Positions 44,268-53,353 of a stretch of 64,000 bases of DNA are shown here, piece after piece; position 1 is the first letter of the stretch, and every line of letters begins with the position of its first letter. The position numbers and the translations under genes were made by a program. Origin of the DNA: Tenacibaculum sp. 190130A14a. Lineage in GTDB: Bacteria > Bacteroidota > Bacteroidia > Flavobacteriales > Flavobacteriaceae. The notes beneath the pieces were generated by a model. The model had not been told where the DNA came from and ran no database searches. It saw nothing but the letters and a program-made list of their open reading frames with translations. The DNA lies in the NCBI RefSeq assembly GCF_964048965.1, contig NZ_OZ040189.1, positions 3,414,501-3,478,500 on the forward strand. Reading direction: 5' to 3'.

Positions 44268-44816
44268 CTAGAAAGGTGAATCGAATTCTTTTAGTGAACC
44301 TAAATTTTTATCCTTCTCTGATAAAATAATGTCCTTTTCTATTATTTTCCAATCTATATTCAAATCTGGATCATTCCATTGAATTCCTGTATCGTGCTTT
44401 GGTGCATACACGTTGTCTACTTTATAAGCAAAAAGGGCTTCCTCAGAAAGTACAATATAACCGTGAGCAAAACCTCTAGGAATGAAGACTTGTTTTTTGT
44501 TTTCTTCAGAAAGCAGCACTGAAACATACTTTCCATATGTAGGCGATTCCTTTCTCATATCTACTGCGACATCTAGAACTTCACCTTGAATACAGCGAAC
44601 TAATTTTGCTTGTGTATAGGGTGGTTTTTGAAAGTGTAGCCCTCTTAAAACTCCTCTAGTTGATTTCGACTCATTGTCTTGAATAAAATCAACCCTCATT
44701 ATATTTTCTTCGAAAATCTTTTGGTTAAATGACTCGAAAAAAAAACCACGTTCATCTTTAAAAACTCTTGGTTCTATAATGATAACATCAGGAATATCTG
44801 TTTTAACAAAATTCAT
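44268..44816 (-). CDS. rfbC: dTDP-4-dehydrorhamnose 3,5-epimerase RfbC
   Basis: A 182-residue cupin epimerase, normal length. It turns dTDP-4-keto-6-deoxy-D-glucose into the L-sugar precursor of dTDP-L-rhamnose. Catalytic histidine in GVLRGLHFQ, the metal-independent sugar-binding block PRGFAHGYIVLSE and the tyrosine in FAYKVDNVYAP are present. It is the last gene of the polysaccharide locus, but rfbA, rfbB and rfbD are not in this window, so the precursor must come from genes elsewhere. Confidence 0.93.
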   Translation of the reverse strand: MNFVKTDIPDVIIIEPRVFKDERGFFFESFNQKIFEENIMRVDFIQDNESKSTRGVLRGLHFQKPPYTQAKLVRCIQGEVLDVAVDMRKESPTYGKYVSVLLSEENKKQVFIPRGFAHGYIVLSEEALFAYKVDNVYAPKHDTGIQWNDPDLNIDWKIIEKDIILSEKDKNLGSLKEFDSPF

Positions 44817-44853
44817 TTATTTACGTTCTTAAATAAAATTGGACTATACTAGC

Positions 44854-45987
44854 TTATTTAGCCAATAGTTTACAAATTGCATCTTTAATTCTTTCTCTAT
44901 CTGAATCGGTTAAGTTAGATCCAGAAGGCAAACATAATCCATCATTAAATAAATCTTCAGACACATTTCCTCCAAAATATTCACAATCTTTAAACACTGG
45001 TTGTAAATGCATCGGTTTCCATAAAGGACGAGACTCTATGTTATATTCTAACAAGGCTAGTCTCATATCTTCTCTTGAAAAACCAGTTACAGAACTATCT
45101 ACCACAATAGAACTTAACCAATGGTTAGAGAAAAAGGTTTCGTTAGGCTCAGTAAATACTTTTATTCCTTGAACACCTTGAAAAAGTTCACTATAAAACT
45201 TATGGTTTGCTCTTCTTAATTCTATATGTTTATCTAACACTTCCATTTGTCCTCGACCAATACCTGCAACTATATTACTCATACGGTAATTATAACCTAT
45301 TTGCGAGTGTTGATAATGTGGTGCATTATCTCTTGCTTGTGTTGCCAAGAAAATGGTTTTTTGTTTAGCTTCTTCTGTTTTGCAAACTAAAGCTCCTCCT
45401 CCAGAAGTTGTAATAATTTTATTTCCATTGAATGATAAAATACCAAAATCTCCAAAGGTTCCACACTTTTGTCCTTTGTATGTAGACCCAAGTGCTTCAG
45501 CAGCATCTTCAATAAGAGTTATTTCGTGTTTTTTACAAAGAGCCGAAATTTCATCCATCTTAGCAGGCATACCATATAAATGAACTACAATAACTGCTTT
45601 GGGTTTTTTATCTTTCGAGATTCCGTTTTCAATTGCTTTTTCTAAAGCTAAAGGGCACATATTCCATGTTTCCTTTTCACTATCTACAAAAATCGGCGTA
45701 GCTCCTTGATATTTTATTGGATTAGCCGATGCTGAAAAAGTCATGCTTTGACAAATTACCTCATCACCATTTTCAACATTTGCTAAAATCAATGCTAAAT
45801 GTAAGGCTGATGTTCCAGAGGCCAAACATGCTACTTTAGCTTCTTCTCCAACATAGCTTTCTAAGTCTTGCTCAAAACCATTTACATTTGGTCCTAAAGG
45901 GGCCACCCAGTTCGTATCAAATGCTTCTTGTACATATTTCTGTTCACCTCCTCCCATGTGTGGTGAAGAAAGCCAAATTTTATCCAT
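44854..45987 (-). CDS. DegT/DnrJ-family aminotransferase (PglE-like)
   Basis: A 377-residue PLP enzyme that aminates a 4-keto nucleotide sugar. The Schiff-base lysine lies in ILSFNGNK (Lys190) and the PLP-binding LASGTSALHLAL and LIEDAAEALGS blocks are clear. The neighbouring PglD-like acetyltransferase and PglC-like transferase make UDP-4-amino-4,6-dideoxy sugar (as in bacillosamine synthesis) the most likely product, but a PglF dehydratase is not in view. Its start overlaps the acetyltransferase stop by 8 bp. Confidence 0.9.
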   Translation of the reverse strand: MDKIWLSSPHMGGGEQKYVQEAFDTNWVAPLGPNVNGFEQDLESYVGEEAKVACLASGTSALHLALILANVENGDEVICQSMTFSASANPIKYQGATPIFVDSEKETWNMCPLALEKAIENGISKDKKPKAVIVVHLYGMPAKMDEISALCKKHEITLIEDAAEALGSTYKGQKCGTFGDFGILSFNGNKIITTSGGGALVCKTEEAKQKTIFLATQARDNAPHYQHSQIGYNYRMSNIVAGIGRGQMEVLDKHIELRRANHKFYSELFQGVQGIKVFTEPNETFFSNHWLSSIVVDSSVTGFSREDMRLALLEYNIESRPLWKPMHLQPVFKDCEYFGGNVSEDLFNDGLCLPSGSNLTDSDRERIKDAICKLLAK

Positions 45988-46612
45988 TTTCTATTTCTTT
46001 ATATTTTATAACTCTTCCTGGGCAACCAACAACTACTGTATTATCAGGAACATCATTAATAACTACAGTCCCTGCTCCTATTGTAACATTTTCACCTATA
46101 ACTACACCTTGAATAATACTTGCTCCAATTCCAATATGCGACATTGCTTTTACCTTTACATTTCCAGCTAAAGCAACATTGGGTGAAATATGCACAAAGT
46201 CTTCAATAACACAATCGTGATCAATACTTGCATTTGTATTAATTATACAGTGCTTTCCGATTGTTGTTTGAGCATTTACTACTGCTCCTCCCATTACAAC
46301 TGTCCCTTCATCTATTGATGAACTTGGCGAAATTATAGATTTTTGATGAATTGCTTTTCCAAAAGAAACTTTTAATTCGTTCGATACTTTCTTTCTTATG
46401 ATATTATTCCCTATTGAAATAATTATTGTATCATTTTGATCCCAATCATAAGTCAAAAACTTTCCCAGCACGGGAGTATTTAAAATACTATTTTGAACGC
46501 GCTCTCCATCATCAAAAAAACCTTCTACCTTTATATCTAAAGATTCAAGAATTTCTAAAATGACTTTACCATGTCCACTCGCTCCGTATAAAAAGTATTT
46601 TGATTTATTCAT
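45980..46612 (-). CDS. Sugar O/N-acetyltransferase with hexapeptide repeats (PglD-like)
   Basis: A 210-residue left-handed beta-helix acetyltransferase. The N-terminal 80 residues form a Rossmann-like nucleotide-sugar binding domain (YFLYGASGHGKVILEIL). Then hexapeptide repeats follow (about 110-190), including the catalytic histidine in ASIDHDCVIED. PglD acetylates UDP-4-amino sugars; the neighbouring PglE-like aminotransferase supports that role. Overlaps of 8 bp on each side indicate a translationally coupled trio with the PglC-like gene. Confidence 0.88.
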   Translation of the reverse strand: MNKSKYFLYGASGHGKVILEILESLDIKVEGFFDDGERVQNSILNTPVLGKFLTYDWDQNDTIIISIGNNIIRKKVSNELKVSFGKAIHQKSIISPSSSIDEGTVVMGGAVVNAQTTIGKHCIINTNASIDHDCVIEDFVHISPNVALAGNVKVKAMSHIGIGASIIQGVVIGENVTIGAGTVVINDVPDNTVVVGCPGRVIKYKEIENG

Positions 46613-47213
46613 TCCCTGTAAAAGCTTCCATTGTTACACTTGTACCAGAAGAAATTCCTTCTGAAACAAAAACTTTTTTAATCGTTTTAAGTATTATTTT
46701 ACAATCCAAAATAAAGCTCAGGTTTTGAACATACCATACATCATATTCAAACTTTTGCTGCCATGAAATTGTATTTCTTCCATTTATTTGTGCCCAACCA
46801 GTAATTCCTGGTCTTACATTATGTCTTTGCTTCTGCTCTTGATTATACAAAGGTAAATACTGCGGTAAAAGAGGTCTTGGACCAATCAAGCTCATATCTC
46901 CTTTAATAACGTTCAATAATTGAGGTATTTCATCTAGGGAAGTTTTTCTTACAAAATTTCCAACGGCCGTTAATCGATCTTTATCTGGTAACAATTGTCC
47001 TTCAGAATCTTTCTTATCATTCATCGTCTTGAACTTTATGATTTTAAAAATTCGTTCATTCTTTCCAGGTCTTGCTTGAAAGAAAAATGGTTTTCCTCCA
47101 TTTACAATTGTTAAAAACAACGTTACTAAGATAAAAACCGGGCTTAAAATAATTAAAGCTACAAAAGATATGACAAAATCTATCACTCTCTTAATTCCTC
47201 TCTTATACAACAT
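46605..47213 (-). CDS. Initiating phosphoglycosyltransferase (PglC-like sugar transferase)
   Basis: A 202-residue monotopic phosphoglycosyltransferase with a single N-terminal hydrophobic re-entrant segment (about 13-34). It transfers a sugar phosphate from a nucleotide sugar to undecaprenyl phosphate to start glycan assembly. Signature blocks: FFFQARPGKNERIFKIIKFKTM, the Asp-Glu catalytic dyad in TSLDEIPQLLNV, and SLIGPRPLLPQYL. Its short length (no polytopic N-terminus) is the PglC rather than WbaP/WcaJ type. It overlaps the acetyltransferase gene by 8 bp and the glycosyltransferase upstream by 11 bp. Confidence 0.9.
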   Translation of the reverse strand: MLYKRGIKRVIDFVISFVALIILSPVFILVTLFLTIVNGGKPFFFQARPGKNERIFKIIKFKTMNDKKDSEGQLLPDKDRLTAVGNFVRKTSLDEIPQLLNVIKGDMSLIGPRPLLPQYLPLYNQEQKQRHNVRPGITGWAQINGRNTISWQQKFEYDVWYVQNLSFILDCKIILKTIKKVFVSEGISSGTSVTMEAFTGNE

Positions 47214-48369
47214 ACTTATTCTTTTTTAACAAATCTTGATATTCATTTAGTAACGCATTCCAAACTACTTTTTGATCGTAACGACTTTCAATTAATACTC
47301 GAGTATTTTCTTTCAGTTTACAATATAGCTCATTATCACTATATAACTTCTGCATTGCTTCAAAAAGTACTTCTACTTCTTTTTTCTGAACAATCAAACC
47401 ATTTTCTCTATTTATAATGATTTCATTAGCTCCATTTATATCTGTTACTATTGAAGGTAACCCCATTGCTCCGGCTTGAATCACAACATTTGGAAATCCT
47501 TCTCTATAACTAGGTAAAACCAACACGTTACTTATAGTCAAATAAGGGCGAATATCATTTTGATATCCAACACTAATAATTCTTTGGTTCCCCTTAATTA
47601 TATCTAATGTTTCCTTCTTAAGAGGGTCAAGCTCAATCTCCATTGAACCTACTAACACCAATTTAACATTTGTATGCAGTAAACTTTGTTTATTAAAGGC
47701 TTCTACAAGTTCATTAACTCCTTTATCTTTAACAAGTCTCCCGACGAAAACAAAAACAAAATCACCTTCACCAATTTCTAATTGTTTTTTAAGGTTGTGT
47801 ATTTCAGTTGAAGTTATCTTATTGGCATTGAAATGTTCTAAATCTACACCGTTGACATTTCCATTGGCCAACACTTTTAATTCTTTCTTAGTAATTTTAC
47901 TTTTTACAAGATCATTCTTAACACCTTCTCCTTCAGGATATATATTTGTTGCACAAAAACACAATACTCTATCCATAAAAATAAGTATCCTTCTCAAAAC
48001 ACCTTCTTTTGAAGGGAAAATAAGCCCGGTAAATGTGTGCATTCTTATAGGGACTCTTGCCAAATAAGCTGCAATCATAGAAATTAGTCCTGCCTTTGGA
48101 GTAATTGAGTGTACAATTTGAGGTTTCTCTTTAATAAAAAGAATATACATTTTAATTAAAGACACTAAATCTTTGACCGGAGAAATGCTTCGTTCCATCG
48201 AAACAGTTTTAACCATTACTCCTTCTCTCTCCTTTACAATTTCAAGGTCTTTTCCTGGAGAAGAAACAGCAATTGTTTTAAACTTTTTATTTAAAAAATT
48301 CAACTGTCCTTTTAATAAAACATTTAAGGATATGGGTACTGTTGAAGTACGAATAAGCTTAACCTTCAT
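47203..48369 (-). CDS. Glycosyltransferase family 4 (PglA-like)
   Basis: A 388-residue GT-B glycosyltransferase. The C-terminal Rossmann half has the family-4 pattern VFVFVGRLVKDKGVNELVEAF and the nucleotide-sugar motif EGFPNVVIQAGAMGLPSI with an E-x7-E arrangement. The N-terminal half contains SITPKAGLISMIAAYLARVP and HTFTGLIFPSKEG, close to PglA-type enzymes that add GalNAc or a related amino sugar to the lipid-linked bacillosamine. The neighbourhood with PglC/D/E fits. The start overlaps the upstream gene by 11 bp. Confidence 0.88.
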   Translation of the reverse strand: MKVKLIRTSTVPISLNVLLKGQLNFLNKKFKTIAVSSPGKDLEIVKEREGVMVKTVSMERSISPVKDLVSLIKMYILFIKEKPQIVHSITPKAGLISMIAAYLARVPIRMHTFTGLIFPSKEGVLRRILIFMDRVLCFCATNIYPEGEGVKNDLVKSKITKKELKVLANGNVNGVDLEHFNANKITSTEIHNLKKQLEIGEGDFVFVFVGRLVKDKGVNELVEAFNKQSLLHTNVKLVLVGSMEIELDPLKKETLDIIKGNQRIISVGYQNDIRPYLTISNVLVLPSYREGFPNVVIQAGAMGLPSIVTDINGANEIIINRENGLIVQKKEVEVLFEAMQKLYSDNELYCKLKENTRVLIESRYDQKVVWNALLNEYQDLLKKNKYVV

Positions 48370-49465
48370 ATACCTTTTGATATAAATTTATATGCTTGTC
48401 CAACATCAATTTTATATCAAAATGCTTCGCTCTTTCTTGACATGATGTTGTTACTCTCTTATTCAAATCTTGGTTTTCAGTTAACTCTGATATTTTATCT
48501 ACTAATTCTTGTACATTACCTCTTTCAAAAAGTACTCCGTAATTCTTCACTATTTCTCTTAATCCAGGCACATCAGAAGCTATAAATGGATTCCCTGAAG
48601 CTAATCCTTCAATAGAAGCTAAAGATAGTCCTTCGTAAAAACTAGACAACACTACTAAATCAGCACTTTTTAAAATCCTATTAACATCATCACGTTGTCC
48701 TAAAAAATAAACTCTTTCTTCTAGCTTCAATTCTTTCACTAAAGAAATATGTTCATCCATAGTTGTTCCGCCTCCAACAAGCAATAACTTGTACTTGTCA
48801 TCTAATTCTTTAATGGCTTTTATCAATGTTTTTTGATCCTTTTGTGGTCTAAATGCTGAGACTTGAACAATTACCACATCTTCTTCTTTTAGTGATGTAT
48901 TTAATTGATTCTTTTTTAAAGGAACAGCATTATAAATTCCTTCAAGATAAACACCATTATTAATCATGGCAATTTTATCTTCTTTAAAGCTCAAATATTC
49001 TTGATAAATATTTTTTATTTCATCACTAATACAAACCAATTTAACATACTTACTGTATATATACTTCTCTATTGATTTAAAAATTTTATTATTAATTCTT
49101 CGATTAGAAGTATTGTGCTCTGTAAAAATTAGTTTACACTTACTGCCCGTAAAAATATTAGCAAAAACTGTAAAATATTGAGCAGGAAAGAGGTGTACAT
49201 GCGCTAAATCGTAGTTTTTTATAATCTTAGCAATTTTAAATATATTAAGCGGATTATATATAGACCTGGCGCTTTTGTTTTCATTAATTACGTAAACTTT
49301 ACAGCAGTCAAGAGCTTTGAGTTTTTCTGTAAACATGCAATTATTGTCCCACAGTAAAAGGATGTCCATTTTTATCCCTCTTTCTACATACAAAGGAATG
49401 GTTTCTAACAACAATTTTTCTGCTCCTCCTGTATTTAATGAATTAATGATTTGTAAAACTCTCAT
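48359..49465 (-). CDS. Glycosyltransferase family 4
   Basis: A 368-residue GT-B enzyme. The N-terminal half opens with LQIINSLNTGGAEKLL, the acceptor-side glycine loop; the C-terminal half has VSAFRPQKDQKTLIKAI and SSFYEGLSLASIEGLASGNPFIA. It probably adds one sugar of the polysaccharide repeat on the cytoplasmic face; donor and linkage cannot be read. The 59-bp gap to the preceding gene is one of the larger spaces in the locus. Confidence 0.85.
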   Translation of the reverse strand: MRVLQIINSLNTGGAEKLLLETIPLYVERGIKMDILLLWDNNCMFTEKLKALDCCKVYVINENKSARSIYNPLNIFKIAKIIKNYDLAHVHLFPAQYFTVFANIFTGSKCKLIFTEHNTSNRRINNKIFKSIEKYIYSKYVKLVCISDEIKNIYQEYLSFKEDKIAMINNGVYLEGIYNAVPLKKNQLNTSLKEEDVVIVQVSAFRPQKDQKTLIKAIKELDDKYKLLLVGGGTTMDEHISLVKELKLEERVYFLGQRDDVNRILKSADLVVLSSFYEGLSLASIEGLASGNPFIASDVPGLREIVKNYGVLFERGNVQELVDKISELTENQDLNKRVTTSCQERAKHFDIKLMLDKHINLYQKVYEG

Positions 49466-49524
49466 CTTGTAACTTTATTAAATCCCTTTCTTTTATTCTT
49501 ATTAAATCAACTGTAAAAGTAATA

Positions 49525-50412
49525 TTAGCTTTTACTTATTTTCATTTTTATATAAAGATGAAAAAGCAGTCCTAGAGGCAAACAAATAAAAGTTAAAAAC
49601 TTAGCTGGATTATCTTTAAAAAACTTATAATCTCCTATAAACAGTGTGGAAGAAATTAAGTGCAATGTTTTGATTATTCTTGCTTTTAAATTTTTTAAAT
49701 ATTTTAATTCAATTCTTCGAGAATATCTAAATCCTCTTGGATGTCGTTTATATTGTTTAAAAATATTTAAAGAAGAACCATCGGGCATATATTCTACAAC
49801 ACACAACGCTTCGTTTAAACAAGCCAGTTCATAATCTTGATCTATCATTAAATACAAAGTATGTAAGGGCACAAATCTTTCTTCTTTATAAATTGGATAT
49901 TTTGGGTATTGATTTACAATCGCTGTTTTTAAAACTAACTTCTTATCTCCTTTTACATTGTATTTATAATACAAATCACTTAAAGTGGTACTTGTCAAGT
50001 TTTCAGGCAATTTTGTTCCTACCGTTTTATAATCTTTGTAAACATCATACCCTACAATACCAGCCAATCTTTCATCATCCTTTACTTCTGCCCATTTATC
50101 GATAATTAACTCTACCGCATTATCTGGCATAAAGTCATCTGAATCGATACACACATTAATTACAGTTTTAACGTTGGTGTAAGCTGTATTATGAGCACCA
50201 TGCATACCCTGATTTTCTTGATAGATATACTCTAGATCAATAATATCATCTTCTTTCCATTGAGCAATTAATTCTTTCGTATTATCACTTGAACCATCAT
50301 CTACTACAAGCCAACAAAAATCTTTTGATGTTTGCCTGCATAAACTTTCATAAATTTGGTGTAAGCAATATGCTCTGTTATATGTTGGTGTAAATACTGT
50401 TAATGTTTTCAT
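49525..50412 (-). CDS. Glycosyltransferase family 2
   Basis: A 295-residue GT-A enzyme. The N-terminal domain has VFTPTYNRAYCLHQIYESL, WLVVDDGSSDNTKELI and the metal-binding pair VCIDSDDFMPDNAV. The remainder is longer and basic (RHPRGFRYSRRIELKYLKNLKA) with a C-terminal hydrophobic patch near the membrane. It adds a sugar from a nucleotide donor; specificity is unknown. It is 1 bp from the polymerase gene upstream. Confidence 0.87.
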   Translation of the reverse strand: MKTLTVFTPTYNRAYCLHQIYESLCRQTSKDFCWLVVDDGSSDNTKELIAQWKEDDIIDLEYIYQENQGMHGAHNTAYTNVKTVINVCIDSDDFMPDNAVELIIDKWAEVKDDERLAGIVGYDVYKDYKTVGTKLPENLTSTTLSDLYYKYNVKGDKKLVLKTAIVNQYPKYPIYKEERFVPLHTLYLMIDQDYELACLNEALCVVEYMPDGSSLNIFKQYKRHPRGFRYSRRIELKYLKNLKARIIKTLHLISSTLFIGDYKFFKDNPAKFLTFICLPLGLLFHLYIKMKISKS

Positions 50413-50413
50413 A

Positions 50414-51523
50414 TTAAGAAGTCATATAATAAGTAAAAGCAAAGTATAAAATTACTATAACTGCTAATCTTTTATTTTGATTGCGAAAAAATTTCTGTTT
50501 AAAGAATGGATAAAAAATAACAACTGCCATCATAAACCATGATAAGTAAGCAAATCTATTAGAAAAATTTGCTCTAATTACTAATATCCAAAAGGCATTA
50601 GCTACTGCATAAATGTTAAACAATTGATGATATACTTTATCATCAAATTTTTTCTTAAAAATAAAGTAATACCCTGCAAATATTGCGGAAAAACTATACA
50701 ATACGAAATCCCATCTAAATCCTGTATACGCAAAATTTTCTCCGGTTATATTTCCCGCTGTTAAATAACTCAATCTCTTATCATTAAAACCTATAGATGC
50801 GAAAAGATTTTCCCAAAAGCTACCCAGCACGAGTGACAAAGGAATTGCTAAAAACCATCCATATAAATAATGTTTTGTTTTTTTATAAATAACCGATAAT
50901 AAATATCCTCCAATTGGTATAATAACACTCATATGAGTCATTAGTCCTAAAGTAAAGCATAGGTATTTTTTTATCCAATTTTTATTACTATAAGAAAAAC
51001 CTAGAAGCACTAACGACGTTGCTATCCCATTTCTAATCCCATTGGTTCCATAACTAAAAAAAGAAAAGGAAGCTATAAACATTAGAAAAGGAATATACAT
51101 GTTTTCTTTAAACCATCTTTTACAAGCTATATAAATAGGAACTGTATAAATGATTGCGCATACTAGAAAAAAACTTGTAGAGGTCATAATTCCACTACAA
51201 AACTTCATAAACAAATGCCAAAAAACATCTTTTGTTTCGTAAACTCCTTCTCCTCTTGCATACTCTTCAAAACTAAAGTAATAATGTCCCATATCACCAA
51301 AGTGAACACTTAAAGGTCTAAACCCAATAAAAAGGAACAAAATTATTAATATTGTTATGGGTAATATATTCTTCTTTACCCTTGCATGATAAACTTGCTT
51401 TCTATTAGAAACTAGGTCTATTGAAACACCAACGGTTAAAAACAAAAGTACGTTATAAAAAACAACACCATAATATTGTGCAGGAATAACGCTATATAAA
51501 AAAAGACCTATTACATTTAACAT
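50414..51523 (-). CDS. EpsG-like polysaccharide polymerase (Wzy type)
   Basis: A 369-residue membrane protein with about ten transmembrane helices. The N-terminal half has the EpsG-family pattern FIGFRPLSVHFGDMGHYYFSF, with a conserved Arg/Asp and the loop GTNGIRNGIATSLVLLGFSY (R-x-G-I/A), seen in O-antigen and capsule polymerases of this group. It likely joins flipped repeat units in the periplasm. It sits between two glycosyltransferase genes with 1-2 bp gaps. Wzy proteins diverge quickly, so the assignment rests on topology and place. Confidence 0.8.
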   Translation of the reverse strand: MLNVIGLFLYSVIPAQYYGVVFYNVLLFLTVGVSIDLVSNRKQVYHARVKKNILPITILIILFLFIGFRPLSVHFGDMGHYYFSFEEYARGEGVYETKDVFWHLFMKFCSGIMTSTSFFLVCAIIYTVPIYIACKRWFKENMYIPFLMFIASFSFFSYGTNGIRNGIATSLVLLGFSYSNKNWIKKYLCFTLGLMTHMSVIIPIGGYLLSVIYKKTKHYLYGWFLAIPLSLVLGSFWENLFASIGFNDKRLSYLTAGNITGENFAYTGFRWDFVLYSFSAIFAGYYFIFKKKFDDKVYHQLFNIYAVANAFWILVIRANFSNRFAYLSWFMMAVVIFYPFFKQKFFRNQNKRLAVIVILYFAFTYYMTS

Positions 51524-51525
51524 AA

Positions 51526-52626
51526 CTAAACTTTCTTTAACTTTTTATATAGGTCGACCCATTTGATCATCACTTTATCTTTCAAAAATTCTTTGCTCGT
51601 TTCAAATGCACCGATACTCAAATCTCCTCTCGCTTCTTCTTGTAAAATTATACTCTCTAGTTTTTGCGAAAAAGCTTTAATATTATCTCCTTGTACTAAT
51701 ATTCCCTCTTTTTGGCTACTTATAATATTTCTTGGTCCATTAGGACAATCGTAGCTTATAATAGGAACACCATTGGACATGGCTTCCAATAATACCATTG
51801 GAAAACATTCTGTTGAAGAAGTCATTGCATATAAAGAAGCTTTTTTCATTCTTTGATCTAAATCTGAAACAGCTCCTTTGAAATACAAGTTTTTAATTTC
51901 GTAATTCGACTGAATAGTTTGTAGTTGATTTTTTAATTCATCATCCCCCTCTCCGTAAATATGAATTTCCCATTCAGGAAATTTTTCAAAGATTAACTTC
52001 CACGCTTCTATCAAGTGATCAAATTGTTTTACAGGTGCAATTCTTCCTGCCGCAATAATAACCTTATCTCTATTAGAATAATCCGTAAATAACTCTTCCT
52101 CTCTTTTATCAATAAAATTAGGTATGATAAATGTATTTGGAAAAGGGTAATACTGTTGTTCGTCTTTATTTAATAAAACTAACGTTGTGTATTTTTTATA
52201 TAAGTTAAACAACTTTCGTTTTAAGAAACCTAAATTTAGGCTCACTCCCGAGGAATGAAATTCTTTAATTTTAGGTGTCTTCTTTCTAATAAAGGGTAAA
52301 AAAAACTGATCTGGTGTTTGGCTAACTGATATAATTATATCTGGATCAATTTTTTTAAATGTACTTTTTAACTTAAAAAAATGCTGTATTGTTTTTAATA
52401 AGTTTACAGGATGGAAGAAACTTATTCCTTGAGTGTAATTTATATTAAGATCTAATTGATTTACTTTTGGCGATAAGGTATACACATTCTTTTTATTCCT
52501 TTGACCATTAGTAATCAAAAAAACATCATATCCAAAATCTTCAATCAATGAATTAATTTTTAATGAAACAATTTTTTCTGCTCCACCATGCAAATACATT
52601 TGATCCATTAAATAAACTACTCTCAC
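51526..52626 (-). CDS. Glycosyltransferase family 4
   Basis: A 366-residue GT-B enzyme. The acceptor-side start MDQMYLHGGAEKIV and the donor-side IIAAGRIAPVKQFDHLIEAW and TSSTECFPMVLLEAMSNGVPI blocks are intact, including the ECFPMVLLE glutamate pair. Its donor is unknown. It is 2 bp from the EpsG-like gene and 3 bp from the GT32 gene, in the tightest part of the operon. Confidence 0.87.
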   Translation of the reverse strand: MRVVYLMDQMYLHGGAEKIVSLKINSLIEDFGYDVFLITNGQRNKKNVYTLSPKVNQLDLNINYTQGISFFHPVNLLKTIQHFFKLKSTFKKIDPDIIISVSQTPDQFFLPFIRKKTPKIKEFHSSGVSLNLGFLKRKLFNLYKKYTTLVLLNKDEQQYYPFPNTFIIPNFIDKREEELFTDYSNRDKVIIAAGRIAPVKQFDHLIEAWKLIFEKFPEWEIHIYGEGDDELKNQLQTIQSNYEIKNLYFKGAVSDLDQRMKKASLYAMTSSTECFPMVLLEAMSNGVPIISYDCPNGPRNIISSQKEGILVQGDNIKAFSQKLESIILQEEARGDLSIGAFETSKEFLKDKVMIKWVDLYKKLKKV

Positions 52627-52629
52627 CTT

Positions 52630-53352
52630 CTATTTCTTTATGAGGTCTATAACTTTTTGCACACGATGTGCCCCAAAAATATTCATTACTTTCATTTTGA
52701 TAATGTTTCTCCATCTTCCCGTTGGAGATATCCAAGATTTAGCAAAATGATGAATACAGTATGAATTTTCAGTTAGCTCTATATTACCTGTTTTATAACT
52801 TTTAGGACAAAAGAAATCATTAGGATAAAATGCTATATAATCTTCAACTTCTTGAAAAGAATTATTCATAACAAATCCTTTTTCAATCATTAAATCAGTT
52901 ATTATTTTAGTATTTGAAGTTGTATCTAATTCTCCATCTTCTTTTACAAAAGATCTTCCATCATAATATGCTAACATTTCAGTAACCCATACTCCATCTT
53001 TTTCACTTGCCATGATACCGGTAGGTACAAAATCATCATTTTCAAAACCAGAAAAAGCCTTCTTTTCTAAAAATGGATCTAAACCTCTTAAGACCTCAAC
53101 ATCAGTATCCATATAAACTCCTCCTATTTCTTTTAATGCATGTAATCGGCACACATCTGAAACAAAGGCAAACTTTCTATTTTCTAATGCTTCTTTAGCA
53201 AATGGATATTGTTCTAAATCAAAATTGCTTTCATTCCATTCAATTATTTCATATTCTGGAAGGTATTTCTTCCATGACGCTATACATTTAACAGCTAACG
53301 GCGGAAGAGGATTTCCTCCAAACCAACAATAATGAATTATCTTAGGTATCAT
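52630..53352 (-). CDS. Glycosyltransferase family 32 (capsule type)
   Basis: A 240-residue GT-A enzyme with the family opening IPKIIHYCWFGGNPLPPL and the DxD motif in GGVYMDTDVEVLRGL (about residues 75-90). FAFVSDVCRLHALKEIGG just before it is the conserved helix of the group seen in capsule and Och1-type enzymes. It probably adds galactose or mannose, which is a guess. One base separates it from wecB. Confidence 0.88.
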   Translation of the reverse strand: MIPKIIHYCWFGGNPLPPLAVKCIASWKKYLPEYEIIEWNESNFDLEQYPFAKEALENRKFAFVSDVCRLHALKEIGGVYMDTDVEVLRGLDPFLEKKAFSGFENDDFVPTGIMASEKDGVWVTEMLAYYDGRSFVKEDGELDTTSNTKIITDLMIEKGFVMNNSFQEVEDYIAFYPNDFFCPKSYKTGNIELTENSYCIHHFAKSWISPTGRWRNIIKMKVMNIFGAHRVQKVIDLIKK

Positions 53353-53353
53353 T

